From the NCBI RefSeq assembly GCF_002019735.1, contig NZ_KV917378.1, positions 248,001-312,000 of the forward strand: a stretch of 64,000 nucleotides of DNA, in the 5' to 3' direction. The position numbers and the translations under genes were made by a program. Below, in pieces: positions 59,600 through 64,000 of the stretch. Below the pieces are notes generated by a model. That model saw only the letters and a program-made list of their open reading frames with translations. It was not told where the DNA came from and made no database searches. The number at the start of each line of letters is the position of its first letter. Within the stretch, counting starts at the first letter, position 1. Source of the DNA: Salipaludibacillus agaradhaerens (GTDB lineage Bacteria > Bacillota > Bacilli > Bacillales > Salisediminibacteriaceae).

Positions 59600-59656
59600 G
59601 TGAACTCCCTCTTAACAATTAAGGGGGACATAGACATTGTCGATTTGGAAAAATAA
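59600..59656 (+). CDS. Possible 18-residue leader ORF before the MFS gene
   Basis: GTG start four bases after GGGGGAGG, product MNSLLTIKGDIDIVDLEK, overlapping the MFS start region by 20 bases in another frame. A small hairpin (GGGAG / CTCCC) covers its own ribosome site. Such leader ORFs regulate some macrolide exporters, but this could equally be chance. Confidence 0.2.
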   Translation: MNSLLTIKGDIDIVDLEK

Positions 59657-60878
59657 AAATTTTAATTACTTATATTTTGGCCAATTGTTTTCCGTTTTCG
59701 GTGATTGGATCAAGACGGTTACACTCATTACCTTTATTTATTATTTGACGGGTGATGCGAAAATGACCGGTGTTTTATTTATATTAGCTATTCTTCCTCA
59801 AATAGTTGTCTCATTCTTCTCAGGTCCAATTATAGATAAAAATAATAAAAAGAAACTCATTATCTTCTTAGATATTGTTCGGTTTCTGTTAGGTATTGTG
59901 CTTGTTTATGCAGCTTATATCGAAAGTTTGGGGCTGTTACTAAGTGTCATTTTTATTACGAATATTTTCTCGGCTATTTTTGTACCAACTCGTTCGTCCT
60001 TTATCCCTCAAATTATTAAAAAGGAGCAGATTGTCAGTGCAACTAGTGCCATTTTGATTAGTTTTAATGTGATGATGGTTGTGGCCACCGCTATGGGTGG
60101 CATTTTATCAGAATGGCTAGGTGTGATTCCAATCTTGATAATAGCTGCGGGGACGTATTTAATTGCTGGATTATGTATTCTCCCTATTACCTATGAGCAT
60201 AAAAAAGATAGTGATAGTGAACGTGACAGTTCTAGTTATTGGAATGATTTAAAGGTTGGATATGAAGCAACAATTTCTTCACCACAACTTAGAAGTACAT
60301 TTATATTAAATGGGACGAGGGATTTCGTTTTAGGTGCGGTTAATGTCATGTTTAATGCGATTATATTAAGTACATTCCTTGCTGGAGAGACAGGTATTGG
60401 ATTTGGCTATACAGCTACAGCTTTAGCGTACATTGTTGTTGGCTTTTACGTAAAAAAACAAATAAAAGTGAAAACAATGGAAAATGTTCGACTATTTTCT
60501 AAAATGTCGCTGTTCTTAACGATTGCCTACGGTATATTGTTGGCAGTTGGTTTTTCTACGAATTCCTTATATTTATTCCTTATATTTGTATTTTTAATGA
60601 ATATACCTCAAGGAACGATGAATATATTATTTGAATCCAGTGTTATGTACAATGCTAAGGATGATCAGAAAGGAAGGATTTTTTCTCTACTAATAACGTT
60701 TACGAGATTAGGCTATTTGTTTGGGCTACTTTTCTATATGGCACTAGGAGATTATTTGTCTTTGATAAGCGTTGGCTGGATATTATGTTTATTGTTAAGT
60801 GTAGTTGGCTTAACAAATTACATGGTTTATCGTACACATGGTCACTCAGTCACAAATGAAAAACAAATTGTAAGTTAG
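59637..60878 (+). CDS. MFS exporter of the peptide locus
   Basis: 413 residues, TTG start after AAGGGGGACATAGACA. About twelve membrane helices; the N-terminal NFNYLYFGQLFSVFGDWIKT, and GPIIDKNNKKKLIIFLDIVRF with the loop 2-3 MFS motif, resemble MFS_3/MefA-EntS-type drug and siderophore exporters. A charged cytoplasmic loop (EHKKDSDSERDSSSYWND) separates the two halves. Between the radical SAM and DinB genes, it is the obvious candidate to export the modified peptide or give immunity. Substrate unproven. Confidence 0.85.
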   Translation: MSIWKNKNFNYLYFGQLFSVFGDWIKTVTLITFIYYLTGDAKMTGVLFILAILPQIVVSFFSGPIIDKNNKKKLIIFLDIVRFLLGIVLVYAAYIESLGLLLSVIFITNIFSAIFVPTRSSFIPQIIKKEQIVSATSAILISFNVMMVVATAMGGILSEWLGVIPILIIAAGTYLIAGLCILPITYEHKKDSDSERDSSSYWNDLKVGYEATISSPQLRSTFILNGTRDFVLGAVNVMFNAIILSTFLAGETGIGFGYTATALAYIVVGFYVKKQIKVKTMENVRLFSKMSLFLTIAYGILLAVGFSTNSLYLFLIFVFLMNIPQGTMNILFESSVMYNAKDDQKGRIFSLLITFTRLGYLFGLLFYMALGDYLSLISVGWILCLLLSVVGLTNYMVYRTHGHSVTNEKQIVS

Positions 60879-60888
60879 GAGAGATATT

Positions 60889-61413
60889 ATGGAAATAGAA
60901 ACGTTTATAGGTAGTTGGGAAAATGCTAGAAAGCGTACAATGAGATATGTAGAGAATTTTCCTTCTGATTTAATAAACTTTCAGCCAAGTAAGGAGACAT
61001 TTAGTTTCTGTAAGCAGATTTTGCATATTATTAGTTGGGAACAAATTATGTTTTCTCGATTATTAGATGAGATACCTGTTGAAGATGAATTTCGGGAGGA
61101 TGAAGTAAAAGATAAATCAGAGTTACAGAATTTATTAGTCATGGTAACTAATGAAACACAAGAAAAAATACAACAAATGAAAAAAAGTGAATGGAAAAAA
61201 ACGATTCCGATCGATGGAAATATGATCCCTTTTAAAGATGTATTTTTAGACCTGATTGAGCATGAAGCCCACCATAGAGGCCAATTAGCTGTTTACTACC
61301 GGCTGTCAGGTCTCCAACCACCAAGTTATTTAGAGGAAGAATTTGATATTAATAAGACACATTTATTAACACGACCACATGTTGAGGTGTTTATATCAAG
61401 TATGATTATATAG
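60889..61413 (+). CDS. DinB-fold protein at the end of the peptide locus
   Basis: 174 residues. The four-helix DinB pattern is evident, with likely metal ligands His46 (QILHIISWEQ), His125 and His129 in EHEAHHRGQLAVYYR. DinB-like proteins include metal-dependent thiol transferases and many of unknown function. Starts ten bases after the MFS gene with GGAGAGATATT, so it is co-transcribed. A role in self-protection or in tailoring the product is possible but not shown by the sequence. Confidence 0.85.
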   Translation: MEIETFIGSWENARKRTMRYVENFPSDLINFQPSKETFSFCKQILHIISWEQIMFSRLLDEIPVEDEFREDEVKDKSELQNLLVMVTNETQEKIQQMKKSEWKKTIPIDGNMIPFKDVFLDLIEHEAHHRGQLAVYYRLSGLQPPSYLEEEFDINKTHLLTRPHVEVFISSMII

Positions 61414-61428
61414 GAAATGAGTGTTGTC

Positions 61429-61468
61429 TGTCCCCACTGCCTAGGAGAGTAGATGGGGTCTTTTTCTG
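61429..61468 (+). terminator. Intrinsic terminator after the DinB gene
   Basis: GTCCCCACT and AGATGGGGTC-type arms around a 17-base loop containing CCTAGG, followed by TTTTTCT. It closes the peptide operon. Confidence 0.7.
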
Positions 61469-61800
61469 CTAAAAAATGTGTTTGTTGGTAGAGAATAGTG
61501 AGGAGTGTGTTATATATTTTTTCTAGTCAAATGGTTTACAGCGATCAATTGATCAACGTAAACTACCATGGCTACCGTAAAAGGCTCTTAATTTTGATGT
61601 CACCATGTCAGACAGATACTATAATATATGTGCAAACTAATGGCTCTGAAAAAGCGACTATTGAAGTGGTCATCTGTAGCGGGAAGTATTAATTATTATC
61701 CATTTATATAGTTTGAGTTAACTCATAGATGATAATCGAAATTAAGAAGGATTTTTCCAGTTTGAGCATCCCATGAAATGGTCTTTTTTGCGAGCTCTAA

Positions 61801-61941
61801 TTTTATCGCAAATAACCGTCCTAAAGAGAGCAAAGATAAATCTATAGAGGCGAGAGACAATGGACGCTAATGTCTTGATTTACTCAACGCCAATCAGTAG
61901 GAGAAGAACGAAAACGTCCAGTGATTGAAGGTTCGTTTTAT
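61801..61941 (+). repeat. Dispersed intergenic repeat, copy R5
   Basis: Starts TTTTATCGCAAATAACCGTCC and contains GGCGAGAGACAATGGACGCTA, then TTGATTTACTCAACGCCAA, AATCAGTAGGAGAAGAACGA and GTGATTGAAGGTTCGTTTTA. CGTCC/GGACG arms can pair. It lies in the 810-base gap between the peptide locus and rny. The rest of that gap shows no gene I can support. Confidence 0.85.
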
Positions 61942-62225
61942 AAAAATGACATTATTCATGTATCATTAGGGGAAAACACTCATTTCATTCAGAAAACGGT
62001 CTTTTTTAAACGACATGTTCTTACTTAAAAAACATATTGTTTGAGTCCTTGCCAAAGCTTGACATTATACGTTATGAAGCATACAATTAGTGAGAATACT
62101 GCATTAAACGACTGTTTATTATTAGTCGTACTGGATGAATAGTTTGCATTATTTTTACAAAAAGATGAACTTGAAAAATGGACATGTTTGACCACAAAGA
62201 AATAGCATGAGGAGGTGAATCAGTA

Positions 62226-63791
62226 TTGGATAATCTGATCATACAAATCCTCATTTTGCTATTCACTGTAGCAATCGGTATCTTGATTGGATACTTCGTT
62301 CGTAAATCAATCGCCGAAGCAAAGATTTCAAGCGCGGAGGCTTTGGCCCGACAAACAATTGAAGATGCTAAGCGGGAAGCGGACTCTAGTAAGCGTGAAG
62401 CCATCCTTGAGGCAAAGGACGAGGCACATAAAATGCGTATGGAGGCAGAGCAGGAAGTTCGCGATCGTCGAAACGATATTCAGAAACAAGAGAACCGGTT
62501 GGTTCAAAAGGAAGAAATATTGGATCGAAAAAGTGAAACGTTGGACAAAAAGGAAGAGACTCTTGAAAAACGAGAAGAGCAATTGTCAAAACGTCAACAT
62601 GAAATCGACGAGATGAATAGCAAAGTCGAGGAGTTATTTAATCAACAGCAGCAAGAATTAGCAAGAATTTCTGGGTTCTCTAAAGAAGATGCCAAAGAAA
62701 TCATTATGAAAACGGTAGAAAATGAGCTAACCCATGAAAAAGCTGTTCTCGTCAAAGAGGCTATTACACAAGCTAAGGAAGAAGCTGATAAAAAAGCGAA
62801 AGAAATTCTTTCTTTATCTTTACAGCGATGTGCAGCTGATCATGTGGCTGAGACGACCGTTTCTGTCGTAAACTTACCGAATGATGAAATGAAAGGTCGA
62901 ATTATCGGACGGGAAGGTCGAAACATACGAGCTTTAGAAACGTTAACTGGCATTGACCTCATTATTGATGATACGCCGGAAGCTGTTATCTTATCTGGTT
63001 TTGATCCGATAAGAAGAGAAATCGCTAAAACAGCGCTTGAAAAACTTGTTCAGGATGGACGAATTCACCCTGCCCGAATTGAAGAAACAGTGGATAAAGC
63101 TAGACGTGAAGTTGACGAATTAATTCGTGAGTATGGAGAACAAACAACGTTTGAAATGGGAATTCACAATCTACATCCTGATTTAATCAAAATAATGGGA
63201 CGTCTAAAATTCCGAACAAGCTATGGACAGAATGTCTTAAAACACTCTATGGAAGTTGCTCATCTAAGTGGAATCATGGCTGCCGAGTTGGGAGAAGATG
63301 TTCAACTTGCCAGACGTGCAGGCCTCTTACATGATATTGGTAAAGCAATTGACCATGAGGTTGAAGGAAGTCATGTTGAGATCGGTGTGGAGCTTGGTAA
63401 TAAGTATAAAGAACATCCAGTTGTCATAAACAGTATTGCATCACACCATGGTGATACAGAAGCGACCTCTGTTATTGCCACGTTAGTTGCTGCTGCGGAT
63501 GCATTATCTGCTGCGCGACCTGGTGCACGTCGGGAGACATTGGAGACGTACATTAAGCGACTTGAAAAGCTTGAGGAGATTTCTGAATCCTTTGAAGGCG
63601 TTGAGAAAACATATGCCATTCAAGCTGGACGTGAAGTGCGTATTATGGTGAAGCCTGACTACATTACGGATGAAGATTCGTATAGATTAGCTAGAGATAT
63701 TACAAAGAAAATTGAAGATGAGCTTGACTATCCGGGACATATTAAAGTAACGGTCATTCGTGAAACACGGGCAGTTGAGTATGCAAAATAA
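62226..63791 (+). CDS. rny: Ribonuclease Y
   Basis: 521 residues, TTG start after GAGGTGAATCAGTA. N-terminal membrane anchor ([20 protein letters not shown]), long coiled coil rich in Lys/Glu to about residue 205, KH domain ([19 protein letters not shown]), HD domain with [12 protein letters not shown], and the conserved end [12 protein letters not shown]. Membrane-bound endonuclease initiating mRNA decay in bacilli, known to contact PNPase and RNase J. Resumes the conserved chromosomal order after the accessory region. Confidence 0.98.
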   Translation: MDNLIIQILILLFTVAIGILIGYFVRKSIAEAKISSAEALARQTIEDAKREADSSKREAILEAKDEAHKMRMEAEQEVRDRRNDIQKQENRLVQKEEILDRKSETLDKKEETLEKREEQLSKRQHEIDEMNSKVEELFNQQQQELARISGFSKEDAKEIIMKTVENELTHEKAVLVKEAITQAKEEADKKAKEILSLSLQRCAADHVAETTVSVVNLPNDEMKGRIIGREGRNIRALETLTGIDLIIDDTPEAVILSGFDPIRREIAKTALEKLVQDGRIHPARIEETVDKARREVDELIREYGEQTTFEMGIHNLHPDLIKIMGRLKFRTSYGQNVLKHSMEVAHLSGIMAAELGEDVQLARRAGLLHDIGKAIDHEVEGSHVEIGVELGNKYKEHPVVINSIASHHGDTEATSVIATLVAAADALSAARPGARRETLETYIKRLEKLEEISESFEGVEKTYAIQAGREVRIMVKPDYITDEDSYRLARDITKKIEDELDYPGHIKVTVIRETRAVEYAK

Positions 63792-63822
63792 AGTGGTGAT
63801 TTATTGCCACTTTATTTTTTTG
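63791..63822 (+). terminator. Intrinsic terminator after rny
   Basis: AAAGTGG and CCACTTT arms with a ten-base loop and a T-rich tail. The last 180 bases of the window contain no complete gene; they are probably the promoter region of the next gene. Confidence 0.8.
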
Positions 63823-64000
63823 GCGAAGGGATATGCTATATTAATACGTGGAAATCTTTAAGTGAAGAAGAGTCTTACACTTTTCCCTTAAGTATATTCT
63901 AATGTTACATAGTAAGGTGAATGTATACTTGATGTTCGATACGAATATGCGAAATTATATATAATGAATGTTTTAATGTCATGCTATGCTCAACATAAGG

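Noticed and set aside
61498-61692. 64-codon open frame after the DinB terminator
   Set aside because: GTG start without a convincing ribosome site, lying beyond a terminator, no recognisable domain and atypical composition. Likely chance.

Overview
The window is a chromosomal segment of a motile, endospore-forming low-GC Firmicute of the Bacillaceae (Bacillus sensu lato). Gene order follows the Bacillus subtilis che-rpsB-polC-nusA-pnp-dpa-dap-spoIIIE-ymf-recA-rny backbone almost gene for gene, and the proteins are B. subtilis-like over full length. SigD, SpoIIIE, DpaA/DpaB and strong AGGAGG-type ribosome sites fit this. I cannot name the species. An extra DEAD-box helicase between cinA and recA recalls alkaliphilic bacilli, but that is only a hint.

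Layout. 1-6009: end of the fla/che operon (cheA fragment, cheW, cheC, cheD, a small membrane protein, sigD, a FapA/DUF342 protein, a small hydrophilic protein, a SwrB-like protein). 6172-15918: translation and envelope genes rpsB, tsf, pyrH, frr, uppS, cdsA, dxr, rasP, proS. 16017-30516: polC, then the rimP-nusA-rnpM-ylxQ-infB-ylxP-rbfA-truB-ribF cluster, rpsO and pnp. 30705-42122: ylxY, mlpA, ymxH, the dipicolinate synthase pair, asd-dapG-dapA, rnjB, tepA, ylzJ. 42257-55305: spoIIIE, the ymfC/F/H/I/J/K group, rodZ, pgsA, cinA and the helicase. recA follows at 55536-56588 and rny closes the window at 62226-63791.

Between recA and rny, where B. subtilis carries pbpX, lies the one clearly accessory region (56887-61413). 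It holds a PlcR-like XRE/TPR regulator on the minus strand. Divergent from it are a 38-residue secreted propeptide with a PapR-like C-terminus (ending FDYEH) and a 16-residue ORF, MKKQEWLVVKAEWLVV, with a near-perfect Shine-Dalgarno and an internal EWLVV duplication. An intrinsic terminator follows, then a HemN-family radical SAM enzyme, an MFS exporter and a DinB-fold protein. I read this as a candidate quorum-sensing-controlled peptide-modification (RiPP-type) locus with an extraordinarily short precursor. This is the most interesting part of the window, and its function is inference.

A dispersed structured intergenic repeat of about 140-155 bp is present in at least five copies plus one remnant. 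An unassigned branched RNA element precedes proS. Other readable regulation includes a consensus sigma-A promoter with a LexA box at recA, a sigma-K-type promoter before dpaA, a promoter-terminator leader before rimP-nusA, and many intrinsic terminators. No tRNA, rRNA, CRISPR array or insertion sequence with a transposase was seen.
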